Assembly (NCBI GenBank): GCA_900542765.1
Contig: UQOX01000040.1
Location: 1 to 12,645 of the forward strand
Source: an uncultured Porphyromonadaceae bacterium
Lineage (GTDB): Bacteria > Bacteroidota > Bacteroidia > Bacteroidales > UBA11471
DNA: 12,645 bases
Direction: 5' to 3'
Position 1 is the stretch's first letter. Every line of letters starts with the position of its first letter. A program made the position numbers and the translations under genes. This document shows positions 5,824 to 12,480 of this stretch, piece after piece. The notes beneath the pieces were generated by a model. It was not told the origin of the DNA, ran no database searches, and worked only from the letters and a program-made list of their open reading frames with translations.

Positions 5824-6777
5824 ATGAAAATTGTAATTTTGGACGGATACTCGGTCAATCCCGGAGACCTTGACTGGAATGCGCTGCAAGCCATGGGCGA
5901 ACTTGCAATCTATGATCGGACAGCCCCCGCCGATATTGTGGAACGTTGCTGCGGTGCCGAAATCGTGTTGACCAATAAAGTGCCTTTCACGGCCGAGACG
6001 ATAACCCGGCTTCCCGATTTGCGTTACATCGGTGTGTTGGCAACCGGTTACAACATCATCGATACCCGGGCCGCAGCCGCCCGGGGAATTGTGGTGACCA
6101 ATATTCCCGCTTACAGTACCGAGTCGGTGGCGCAGATGGTCTTTGCCCACCTGCTCAACATTACAAACCGTGTCGGTGAATATGCCTTGCAGAATCGCGC
6201 CGGTCGCTGGTCGCGCAGTGCCGATTTCTGTTATTGGGACGCGCCGCTTGTCGAGTTGTCGGGAAAACACATGGGAATCGTCGGTTTGGGTCACACCGGG
6301 CAGGCGACCGCCCGCATAGCCCAGGCTTTCGGTCTTACGGTTTGTGCTTATACGTCCAAGGCCGTCGAACAGTTGCCCGGCTACATACACAAGGCATCGC
6401 TCGACGAGCTCTTCTCGGAGTGCGACATTGTCAGCCTCCACTGCCCCCTCAATGAGCAGACATTCCATTTGGTCGATGCCGAACGCTTGAAGATGATGAA
6501 ACCCTCGGCCATACTCATCAATACCGGGCGCGGCCCGCTCGTCGATGAGCAGGCTGTTGCCGAAGCGCTCAATGAGGGACGTCTCGCCGCATTTGGTGCC
6601 GATGTGCTCGATGTGGAACCGGCGCGAGCCGACAACCCTTTGCTTACGGCACGCAACAGTTTCCTTACACCCCACATCGCGTGGGCTACCTATGAGGCAC
6701 GGAAACGCCTGCTCGACATCTGTGTCGAGAACGTTGCGGCCTTCATGGCCGGAGCTCCGATTCATGTCGTGGCCTGA
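5824..6777 (+). CDS. D-2-hydroxyacid dehydrogenase (glycerate dehydrogenase-like)
   Basis: A 317-residue cytoplasmic enzyme of the D-isomer-specific 2-hydroxyacid dehydrogenase family, which reduces 2-oxoacids such as hydroxypyruvate to D-2-hydroxyacids with NAD(P)H. GLGHTG (154-159) is the Rossmann dinucleotide motif. The catalytic set is complete: Arg236 in NTGRGPLV, Glu265 in DVLDVEP and His284 in TPHIAW. Substrate-loop residues 72-76 (LATGY) and PAYST (95-99) are typical of the hydroxypyruvate reductase branch. After the second Rossmann strand the chain reads VCAYTSKA, with Thr177 where NAD-specific members carry Asp, so NADPH use is possible. Length is normal. It is a single-gene unit between a terminator and a gene-poor stretch. 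The exact substrate cannot be told from sequence. Confidence 0.9.
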   Translation: MKIVILDGYSVNPGDLDWNALQAMGELAIYDRTAPADIVERCCGAEIVLTNKVPFTAETITRLPDLRYIGVLATGYNIIDTRAAAARGIVVTNIPAYSTESVAQMVFAHLLNITNRVGEYALQNRAGRWSRSADFCYWDAPLVELSGKHMGIVGLGHTGQATARIAQAFGLTVCAYTSKAVEQLPGYIHKASLDELFSECDIVSLHCPLNEQTFHLVDAERLKMMKPSAILINTGRGPLVDEQAVAEALNEGRLAAFGADVLDVEPARADNPLLTARNSFLTPHIAWATYEARKRLLDICVENVAAFMAGAPIHVVA

Positions 6778-7444
6778 GAGGACAGCCTCCCGCATACTTG
6801 ATTTCTTTTCGAAAATGCTTTTTGCAGAATTGCCGCATACCGTTGCGCCCGGCTCTCCCTGAGAGGAAAAAACCATACGATGTGAACCCGGAAGCCTCTC
6901 GGGGGTTATAAAGAGAAAAAGCCGATATGTTGAGACGATGCTGCATTTGTTTCTTTCTATGGGGTGCACTACTCCCTGTGATAGCTGCCGAGACTTGCCC
7001 CGTGCGGGGGCTGGCTGGTCATCGGCATGTTGTCGCGAGAGCCTGTCCCTTATGCCGGAGTTTCGGAACAGCCCGATGTGCCGGTCAGTACGGGAGTCAT
7101 AGAAAATCCCGACGCACCCGAGACCGGCAGAGGTATAAGATGAAGTGTGTCAAGCTCAGCGGCGGGACGTTGATGCCGTCCATCGGTGGCACGGTGCAGT
7201 TTTAGAAATTCTCCTCATGGCAGACGACGTTTGGTTGCCTTTAAACGCATATCGCATGGCGTCATCCGGAGCATGAAGGGCCGTTGTTTTTCATATTTAC
7301 CCTCTTGGCCCGGAGGAAAGGGGCGCGGGGCAGGCCGCTTCTCTCCAACGCTCGATGCGGGTTTTTGAAGGATAGCTCCTTGACCTTTTAACGAAGAGTT
7401 TGTGAAATAAAGATGCCTTTTCTAAAAAAATCCGGGCGAAAAAA
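6778..7444. other. Gene-poor stretch between the dehydrogenase and lacI
   Basis: About 670 bases hold no intact gene of convincing composition. A 5-bp hairpin (CTCTC 6853-6857 with GAGAG 6861-6865) and an imperfect AACCCG...GGGTT pairing near 6885-6908 are present, but neither has a T-tract, so I see no clear terminator for the dehydrogenase gene. The part at 6927-7205 looks like a decayed gene and is listed separately. From 7206 to 7444 I see nothing recognisable. Confidence 0.5.
6927..7205 (+). pseudogene. Possible remnant of a secreted/outer-membrane protein gene
   Basis: The frame from ATG 6927 runs 92 codons to TAG 7203-7205. It begins like a signal peptide (MLRRCCICFFLWGALLPVIAAET) and ends KLSGGTLMPSIGGTVQF, with a final Phe as in outer-membrane barrels. 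Its middle (residues about 24-70) is rich in Arg, Cys and His, like a wrong-frame translation. In the same stretch the frame at 6985-7143 reads more like protein (VPYAGVSEQPDVPVSTGVIE) before a TGA. Two shifts, in near 6985-7030 and out near 7140, would join the plausible parts. An AGAGAAAAAG sequence precedes the ATG. I cannot name a family. It may be a decayed or internally deleted gene, or coincidence. Confidence 0.3.
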
Positions 7445-7475
7445 TTTGTTTATTAAAACGTTTTAATTACATTTG
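7445..7475 (+). promoter_or_regulatory. lacI-aldolase-symporter operon promoter
   Basis: TTTG at 7445-7448, a 19-base spacer and TACATTTG at 7468-7475 match the Bacteroidetes consensus. Transcription should begin near 7482, giving an 18-nt leader before the lacI ATG at 7500. The spacer contains the palindrome at 7452-7467. Confidence 0.85.
7452..7467. promoter_or_regulatory. Putative LacI-family operator in the lacI promoter
   Basis: ATTAAAACGTTTTAAT is a perfect 16-bp palindrome with a central CG, as bound by LacI-family dimers whose hinge leucines wedge into the central step. It fills the spacer between -33 and -7, where binding would block RNA polymerase, so autorepression is expected. 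Its 12-bp core recurs exactly at 12400-12411. Confidence 0.75.
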
Positions 7476-7499
7476 CGAATAGCCTTTACAAGAGTTGAC

Positions 7500-8543
7500 A
7501 TGCGACAACGTAGAGTTACCATCAAGGATATTGCCACGGAAGCGGGAGTTTCGATAGCCCTCGTGTCGTTTGTCATGAGCAACCAAGACGGGAAGGAGAC
7601 CTATCGGGTAAATAAGGAGACCGCCAAACGTATCCTTGAAGTGGCCGAACGCCTCAATTACCAGCCCAATAATGCCGCCCGTGCCTTGCGGAGCGGCAAG
7701 ACACGCACCATCGGGGTCATCGTTTCTGATATTTCCAATAAATTTTTTGCCGATATAGCCCGTTGCATCGAAGACAAGGCGTTCAAATACAAATACACGG
7801 TGCTTTTCGGGAGTACCGATGAAAGTGCGAAAAAGTTGGAAAATCTCATCGATGTTTTTCTCGATAAGGGAGTCGACGGCCTCATTATCGTCCCTTGCGA
7901 TGGAGCCGATGAGGCGATTCGTCTTGTGGCCGGGCAAGGTCTCCCGGTGGTCTTGATTGACCGCGAAGTGACGGGCGCCGAGTTGAACAGCGTGATTTTG
8001 AATAATGTCAGGGCCGGTACGCAGGCAACCGAAATACTCTTGTCGCAAGGTTGCCGTCGTATCGAAATGATTTCATACTCCATGCGCGTCAGCAATATTC
8101 GAGAACGCGAGGAGGGGTATCGTTTAGCTATGGAAAATGCCGGTTTGGCTACTGAATGTACCATTCACCGCTTGCGTTTTGGAAAACTTGAACGAATGAC
8201 CGAAATCATACGTTCCGCCAAGGAGCATGGTGTTGAAGGTCTGGTTTTTGCCACCAATACCTTGTCGATTGCCGGACTCAAAGAGATTCCCCGCAATGGC
8301 TTGCGCATTCCCGAAGACTTTTTTGTGTCGACGTTTGACTGCAACGAGGCTTTTGAAATCACCAATACCGACATCGCCTATGTGCAGCAGCCTGTCGAGC
8401 AGTTCGGTTCCGAAGCTATTGATTTACTCATCAGAGTCATCGAACAGAAAGAGAAACCCATGATTCACACGCGCATCATTCTTTCGCCCGAGTTGGTCGT
8501 CAACCGTAAAATCCCGGCGGTATTCCGGGTCGGAGAATCATGA
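7500..8543 (+). CDS. LacI-family transcriptional regulator
   Basis: A 347-residue repressor. Residues 6-27 form the LacI helix-turn-helix (VTIKDIATEAGVSIALVSFV). Residues 52-66 are the hinge (LNYQPNNAARALRSG), with Leu63 as the minor-groove wedge. From residue 69 (TRTIGVIVSDISNKFFADI) it is a periplasmic-binding-protein-like ligand domain through SPELVVNRK at the end. At positions equivalent to LacI Tyr17, Gln18 and Arg22, which set operator choice, it has Ile19, Ala20 and Phe24; the Phe for Arg is unusual. The longer frame starts at a TTG within the -7 box, so I chose ATG 7500. It is first in an operon: the aldolase begins 42 bases after its stop. The ligand is probably the operon's substrate or a breakdown product; that is inference. 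Confidence 0.93.
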   Translation: MRQRRVTIKDIATEAGVSIALVSFVMSNQDGKETYRVNKETAKRILEVAERLNYQPNNAARALRSGKTRTIGVIVSDISNKFFADIARCIEDKAFKYKYTVLFGSTDESAKKLENLIDVFLDKGVDGLIIVPCDGADEAIRLVAGQGLPVVLIDREVTGAELNSVILNNVRAGTQATEILLSQGCRRIEMISYSMRVSNIREREEGYRLAMENAGLATECTIHRLRFGKLERMTEIIRSAKEHGVEGLVFATNTLSIAGLKEIPRNGLRIPEDFFVSTFDCNEAFEITNTDIAYVQQPVEQFGSEAIDLLIRVIEQKEKPMIHTRIILSPELVVNRKIPAVFRVGES

Positions 8544-8585
8544 CGTGTTTTCAATATCTTACAAGAACTTAATATTTACATATCC

Positions 8586-9503
8586 ATGAAAATGCAAAAA
8601 CTGAGGGGAATTATTCCCCCGATGATTACCCCGCTTAACGGGAATGATGAACTCGATTACGAAGGTACTGAACGTCTGACCGAACATATCCTTGCGGGAG
8701 GCGTGCATGCACTCTTCCTTTTAGGTACGACAGGAGAAGCCCAAAGTCTTACCTATCGTTTGCGATATGAATTTGTAGAACGGGTATGTAAGCTGGTCGA
8801 TGGCCGTGTCCCCGTATTGGTGGGCGTGACCGATACCTCACTCGATGAGAGCGTGAAATTGGCGACTCATGCGGCGAACTGCGGCGCGGTGGGCGTCGTG
8901 GCTGCACCCCCTTATTATTTCGCTCCGGCACAACAGGAGTTGATAGAATATTATACGGCTTTGGCCGACAAATTACCCTTGCCGCTCTATCTTTACAACA
9001 TGCCGTCGCATGTAAAAGTTTTCCTCGAACCGCAAACGGTGAAGACTTTGGCCGACCATGCGAATATCGTCGGCCTCAAAGACAGCTCGGCAAACATGAA
9101 CTATTTCCAGACGTTGCTTTATCACTTGGGACAGCGTGATGATTTCTCCCTCTATGTCGGCCCCGAAGAGTTGACGGGTGAAAGCGTCCTCATGGGGGCG
9201 GCCGGCGGAGTCAATGGCGGTGCGAATATTTTTCCCGAACTCTATGTCGGCATGTATAATGCCGCGAGCGAGCATGATATTGAGCATCTGAGAGAGTTGC
9301 AGCGTTGCATCATGCAGATAAGCACGACCATATACACGGTTGGAAAATACGGTTCGAGTTATTTGAAAGGTCTTAAATGTGCTCTTTCTTTGTTGGGAAT
9401 TTGCAATGATTACCTTTCTTATCCCTATCAGAAATTCCGTAATGAAGAGCGTGCGCGCATACGTCAGGCCCTTGAAGCCCTGGGAGTAAAATGCCGGGAA
9501 TAG
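8586..9503 (+). CDS. N-acetylneuraminate lyase/DHDPS-superfamily aldolase
   Basis: A 305-residue (beta/alpha)8 class I aldolase that forms a Schiff base with a 2-oxoacid. GTTGE at 47-51 binds the pyruvate carboxylate, Tyr137 (YNMPS) is the catalytic tyrosine and Lys165 (GLKDSS) the Schiff-base lysine. From memory, E. coli NanA uses Tyr137 and Lys165, and DapA uses Tyr133 and Lys161. The DapA-specific Arg after YN.PS is His142 here, so a lysine-pathway DapA is unlikely. GPEE (192-195) sits where NanA has its glycerol-binding GYDE, but the family's later Ser is replaced in GVNGGAN. Substrate: sialic acid, or another sugar acid such as a 2-keto-3-deoxy acid. It lies between lacI and the symporter, with gaps of 42 and 35 bases, so the three form one operon. 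Confidence 0.88.
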   Translation: MKMQKLRGIIPPMITPLNGNDELDYEGTERLTEHILAGGVHALFLLGTTGEAQSLTYRLRYEFVERVCKLVDGRVPVLVGVTDTSLDESVKLATHAANCGAVGVVAAPPYYFAPAQQELIEYYTALADKLPLPLYLYNMPSHVKVFLEPQTVKTLADHANIVGLKDSSANMNYFQTLLYHLGQRDDFSLYVGPEELTGESVLMGAAGGVNGGANIFPELYVGMYNAASEHDIEHLRELQRCIMQISTTIYTVGKYGSSYLKGLKCALSLLGICNDYLSYPYQKFRNEERARIRQALEALGVKCRE

Positions 9504-9538
9504 ACTTGTCGAACAGAATTCATCATAACTCGCTATAA

Positions 9539-11026
9539 ATGGAAATTACAATACTCGATTACATCGTTTTCTTCGTCTTTGTGGGAGGCGTGGCCCTGTT
9601 TGGCTGCTCGTTCTATTTCCGCACCCGCAACGATGCCGCGGCATTCACGGCCGCCAAAGGTTCCCTGCCTGCCTGGGTGGTGGGCATGTCGATTTTTGCC
9701 ACCTTTGTCAGCAGCATCAGCTTCCTGGGATTGCCCGGCGATGCCTATAAGGGAAATTGGAATCCCTTCGTGTTCAGCCTTTCGATACCGGTAGCCACCT
9801 ACCTGGCTGCCAAGGTCTTTATTCCGCTCTATCGAAGCATCAACAGCGTATCGGCTTATCATTATCTCGAACAACGTTTCGGATATTGGGCCCGTTGTTA
9901 TGTGGCCATTTGCTATTTGCTGACCCAGTTGGCTCGTGTGGGGTCGATACTGCTGCTCTTGGCCTTGCCGCTGAATACGATGTTCGGTTGGGATATTTCG
10001 ACCATCATCATCTGGACGGGTATCGTTACGCTGGTCTATTCCCTTTTGGGCGGAATCGCCGCTGTGGTTTGGACCGACGCCGTGCAGGGAATTATCCTGA
10101 TTGTTGGCGCCATAGCCTGTGCGGCCATTCTTACCTTTACGATGCCCGAAGGCCCCGGACAGCTCTTTGAGATTGCTTCGGAGCACGGGAAATTCAGTCT
10201 TGGAAGTTTCGGAGCCAGTCTGACCGAGCCCACCTTCTGGGTCGTGCTGATATACGGTCTCTTTGTCAATATGCAAAACTACGGTATCGACCAGAATTAT
10301 GTGCAGCGTTACATGACGACGAAATCGTTGGGCGAGGCGGTGAAGTCGACCCTCTTCGGCGGGTTGCTCTACATTCCCGTTTCCCTCGTTTTCGTCTACA
10401 TAGGGACGGCGCTGTTTTCATACTATACGGCACAACCCGACTTGTTGCCGGCCGGGACACCGGCCGATCAGGTGTTTCCCTACTTTATTGTGCATGGATT
10501 GCCTACGGGACTCACGGGACTTGTGATTGCTTCGCTCTTTTCTGCCGGAATGTCGACCATTGCCACGAGCATCAACTCTTCGGCAACAATCGTCCTGACC
10601 GATTTTGTGCGGCGCCTCTCCCAAAAGGAACTCACCGAAAAGAAAAAGATGGCCGTCCTCTATGCTACCTCGTTTGTCGTGGGGGCATTGGGTATCGTGG
10701 TCGGTTTGCTGATGATGAGCATCGACGGCGTTCTCGATGCCTGGTGGAAACTCTCTTCGATATTCAGCGGCGGTATGCTTGGCCTTTTCTTGTTGGGGCT
10801 GGTTTGCAAGACGGTGCGGCGTGCTCATGCCGTGGTGGCTGTCATCTTGGGACTTCTCACGATTGCCTGGATAAGCCTTTCACCGCTTATCAACGAGGGC
10901 TCGCCGTTCTATTGCCTGCGCAGTCCGTTGCATACCTACCTTACAATAGTTTTCGGTACGACGGTCATTTTCCTGGTCGGATTCTTGTTGACCAAACTCT
11001 CCTCCTTAAAAAAGAAACCTGAGTAA
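9539..11026 (+). CDS. Sodium:solute symporter (SSS family)
   Basis: A 495-residue inner-membrane transporter with about 13 helices, of the SSS family, which couples Na+ entry to solute uptake. Family blocks are FATFVSSISFLGLPGDAY (54-70), GGIAAVVWTDAVQG (171-184), DQNYVQRYMTTKS (250-262) and ASLFSAGMSTIATSINS (330-346). From memory of the Proteus SiaT structure, Arg135 binds the sialate carboxylate and Asp182 is at the third sodium site. With an offset of two these match Arg133 (QLARVG) and Asp180 (WTDAVQ), so a carboxylated substrate is likely. Ala341 replaces one Na-site Ser of SiaT by my alignment. It follows the aldolase by 35 bases and is closed by the terminator at 11089. Specificity cannot be fixed from sequence alone. 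Confidence 0.92.
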   Translation: MEITILDYIVFFVFVGGVALFGCSFYFRTRNDAAAFTAAKGSLPAWVVGMSIFATFVSSISFLGLPGDAYKGNWNPFVFSLSIPVATYLAAKVFIPLYRSINSVSAYHYLEQRFGYWARCYVAICYLLTQLARVGSILLLLALPLNTMFGWDISTIIIWTGIVTLVYSLLGGIAAVVWTDAVQGIILIVGAIACAAILTFTMPEGPGQLFEIASEHGKFSLGSFGASLTEPTFWVVLIYGLFVNMQNYGIDQNYVQRYMTTKSLGEAVKSTLFGGLLYIPVSLVFVYIGTALFSYYTAQPDLLPAGTPADQVFPYFIVHGLPTGLTGLVIASLFSAGMSTIATSINSSATIVLTDFVRRLSQKELTEKKKMAVLYATSFVVGALGIVVGLLMMSIDGVLDAWWKLSSIFSGGMLGLFLLGLVCKTVRRAHAVVAVILGLLTIAWISLSPLINEGSPFYCLRSPLHTYLTIVFGTTVIFLVGFLLTKLSSLKKKPE

Positions 11027-11088
11027 TTTTCGTAACGCGCGAGGTGGGGGAGGGCTCCTCTTCGAAACCTCTGCCATTCCTGATGTTG

Positions 11089-11118
11089 AAACAGCCGCCC
11101 TTTGGGGGCGGCTGTTTT
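11089..11118 (+). terminator. Operon terminator, possibly bidirectional
   Basis: AAACAGCCGCCC (11089-11100) pairs perfectly with GGGCGGCTGTTT (11106-11117) around a 5-base loop: a 12-bp stem ending in TTTT. Read leftward it has a short T run too, so it may also stop the convergent acyltransferase transcript. Confidence 0.85.
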
Positions 11119-11224
11119 GCATGGAGCGATTTTTGGTGGGTTTGGTCGCGCTTCGAGTTTCCCGCTTGGGCACATTCCGATGTAAGAACTGCGGGAACGA
11201 ACAGGAAAGGCGGGCTCGACTCTT

Positions 11225-11767
11225 TCAGAGCATGAAATTCTCGGGGTGCTTTCCTTGGCGTCCCGCATAGAACGCCTTTATTTCGTCCATGTCCCGTTCT
11301 ACATTGCCCGAGGGGACGATGGCGCGTGTGAGGCCGATACGTTTCTCCTTGTAGTCGATGTATGCCAGTACGATGGGCACTTGCGCTTTCAGGGCGATAT
11401 AGTAAAAGCCGAGTTTCCAATTACGATTGGGCTTGCGTGTCGCTTCGGGCGTGATGGCGATGGAAAGACGTTCGCTGTGGGCGAAGCGTTCGGCCAGTTG
11501 GTCGGTGAGCGAAGAGGAGCTCTTGCGGTCTACCGCAATGCCACCCATGGCTCTGAACAGGCTGCCGAGCGGGAAAAAGAACCACTCCTTTTTCATCAAG
11601 AAGCCGGCTTTCCTTCCCAGCGAGCCATAAGCCAACTTGCCCCATATAAAATCCCAGTTGCTGGTATGAGGGGCAACGCAGATCACGCATTTGTCAAAGT
11701 CGGGCAGGGTGACTTCGAGTGTCCACCCGGAGAGTCGCAAAATGCCTTGGCAGAGGCGTTTTGTCAT
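11225..11767 (-). CDS. Small PlsC-like acyltransferase (1-acylglycerol-3-phosphate acyltransferase family)
   Basis: A 180-residue protein of the LPLAT/PlsC superfamily, which moves acyl groups onto lysophospholipids or other lipid acceptors at the inner membrane. The catalytic H(X)4D motif is His34-Asp39 in APHTSNWD. Motif II reads GGIAVDR (75-81) and motif III TPEATR (106-111), a variant of the usual FPEGTR. It is shorter than classical PlsC (about 240) because it starts close to the HX4D box; such short forms are common in Bacteroidetes. I chose ATG 11767; the frame two codons longer starts with TTG. Its start lies 12 bases after the stop of the 91-residue gene, so the two are co-transcribed. 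The acceptor is unknown; a role outside phosphatidate synthesis is possible. Confidence 0.85.
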   Translation of the reverse strand: MTKRLCQGILRLSGWTLEVTLPDFDKCVICVAPHTSNWDFIWGKLAYGSLGRKAGFLMKKEWFFFPLGSLFRAMGGIAVDRKSSSSLTDQLAERFAHSERLSIAITPEATRKPNRNWKLGFYYIALKAQVPIVLAYIDYKEKRIGLTRAIVPSGNVERDMDEIKAFYAGRQGKHPENFML

Positions 11768-11779
11768 AAGCAAAGCCGA

Positions 11780-12055
11780 TTATTCGCCGATTTCTTTCAG
11801 AATTTCCCCGATAGCGGCATCAAAGTCCTGTATCAGTTTCTTATAGTAGGCTTTGACCAGTTTGGGGGAGTCTTTCCCGTCGGTTCGGTTGGCACGGCGG
11901 ATATATTCATCTTGAATGTCGAGAATGCGGTTGATTAATGTTTCGCATTTTTCTGCGGGCATCTCGGTCGTATATTCTTTCAGGAACAAGCATTCATTCA
12001 CCAATTCGGTGGTGATGAAATTAATCTCATGCTTTAAGTCTCTTTTGTTGGCCAT
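11780..12055 (-). CDS. Conserved-looking small helical protein of unknown function
   Basis: A 91-residue acidic-basic protein starting MANKRDLKHEINFITTELV and ending AIGEILKEIGE. It is predicted to be mostly alpha-helical, with three or four amphipathic helices, and has no signal peptide or membrane segment, so it should be cytoplasmic. From memory it resembles an uncharacterised Bacteroidales family with the same 'K..INYI..EL..EC' opening, found as short orphan genes; I cannot check this. ATG 12055 is chosen because the 49 extra residues of the longer frame span the promoter. It precedes the acyltransferase by 12 bases in one transcript, but nothing links it directly to lipid chemistry. Confidence 0.7.
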   Translation of the reverse strand: MANKRDLKHEINFITTELVNECLFLKEYTTEMPAEKCETLINRILDIQDEYIRRANRTDGKDSPKLVKAYYKKLIQDFDAAIGEILKEIGE

Positions 12056-12141
12056 GGCGATAAGTTTTAGTTTGTTATTTGTGAGGGTGCGTTTGGCGAA
12101 AGTGCATTTTGGGGAATGCTTTGTTCCGGCACCCTTTTTGG

Positions 12142-12174
12142 CAAAGATAGCAAAAGAGGTGGGCAAAAAGCAAA
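12142..12174 (-). promoter_or_regulatory. Proximal promoter of the small-protein/acyltransferase operon
   Basis: On the minus strand TTTG (12174-12171), a 21-base spacer and TATCTTTG (12149-12142). The start would be near 12135, about 80 bases before the ATG at 12055. Confidence 0.7.
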
Positions 12175-12214
12175 ACTTGTTTGAAATTTTTTGCCGAACC
12201 AACGCTCTCGTTTA

Positions 12215-12222
12215 CAAAGATA
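12215..12222 (-). promoter_or_regulatory. Second, distal -7 box for the same operon
   Basis: TATCTTTG on the minus strand, identical to the proximal box and 73 bases upstream of it. No TTTG lies at the usual distance, so this is less certain. Confidence 0.4.
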
Positions 12223-12365
12223 GTGAAAGATTTTAAGATTTGGGAAAAATAGGGATTCTTATTACATGATGTAAAAAAGACAGACATTCAGAAAAGATGA
12301 AAATTTTTTTGTCTGCAAGAAAAAAAATAGCTAAAAGTTTTTTGATTTGAGAAATATTTTATATA

Positions 12366-12398
12366 CTTGCGAGTAAATAAAATGTTGTATCACATTTG
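12366..12398 (+). promoter_or_regulatory. Probable promoter of the secreted-protein gene
   Basis: CTTG (12366-12369), a 21-base spacer and CACATTTG (12391-12398): each element has one mismatch to TTTG and TAnnTTTG. Transcription would start near 12405, inside the palindrome at 12400-12411, with a leader of about 75 nt. Confidence 0.5.
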
Positions 12399-12399
12399 C

Positions 12400-12411
12400 T
12401 AAAACGTTTTA
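12400..12411. promoter_or_regulatory. Putative LacI-family operator before the secreted-protein gene
   Basis: TAAAACGTTTTA is a perfect 12-bp palindrome identical to the core of the lacI operator at 7452-7467. It lies one base after the putative -7 box, over the expected transcription start, a position suited to repression. Confidence 0.65.
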
Positions 12412-12480
12412 CGTTATTTAGAAGTGTAGAGACAAAAAAAATTCCATTTCATATTATTATTCACCTTAAATCTTGTTACA

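Larger units (their letters stand above)
12056..12480. other. Divergent AT-rich regulatory region
   Basis: No gene is evident. It holds two minus-strand -7 boxes for the 91-residue gene (12142-12149 and 12215-12222), a perfect 13-bp palindrome TTACATGATGTAA (12262-12274), a weak hairpin (CAGACA 12281-12286 with TGTCTG 12310-12315), and the promoter and LacI-type operator of the secreted-protein gene (12366-12411). Confidence 0.6.

Noticed and set aside
6850..6910. TPP-riboswitch-like words (CTGAGA, then TGTGAACC)
   Set aside because: The rest of the thi-box core is absent, no suitable helices form, and no thiamine gene follows.
5809..6969. 386-residue open frame on the minus strand, longer than the dehydrogenase it opposes
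   Set aside because: Its translation is low in hydrophobic core pattern and rich in His, Arg and Gly, as expected from the antisense of a GC-rich gene. The plus strand encodes a complete dehydrogenase with all catalytic residues.
7186..7368. 60-codon frame overlapping the end of the remnant gene
   Set aside because: Its Arg/Gly-rich composition, lack of motifs and lack of start signals make it a chance frame.
7473..7499. Upstream TTG start for the LacI regulator
   Set aside because: It would begin within the -7 promoter box, before the predicted transcription start. ATG 7500 gives a normal LacI N-terminus.
8586..9503. Calling the aldolase DapA (lysine synthesis), linked to the lysO operon
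   Set aside because: The DapA substrate-binding arginine after YN.PS is His142, and the gene sits in a catabolic operon with a LacI regulator and a symporter. The lysO genes are 3 kb away in a separate unit.
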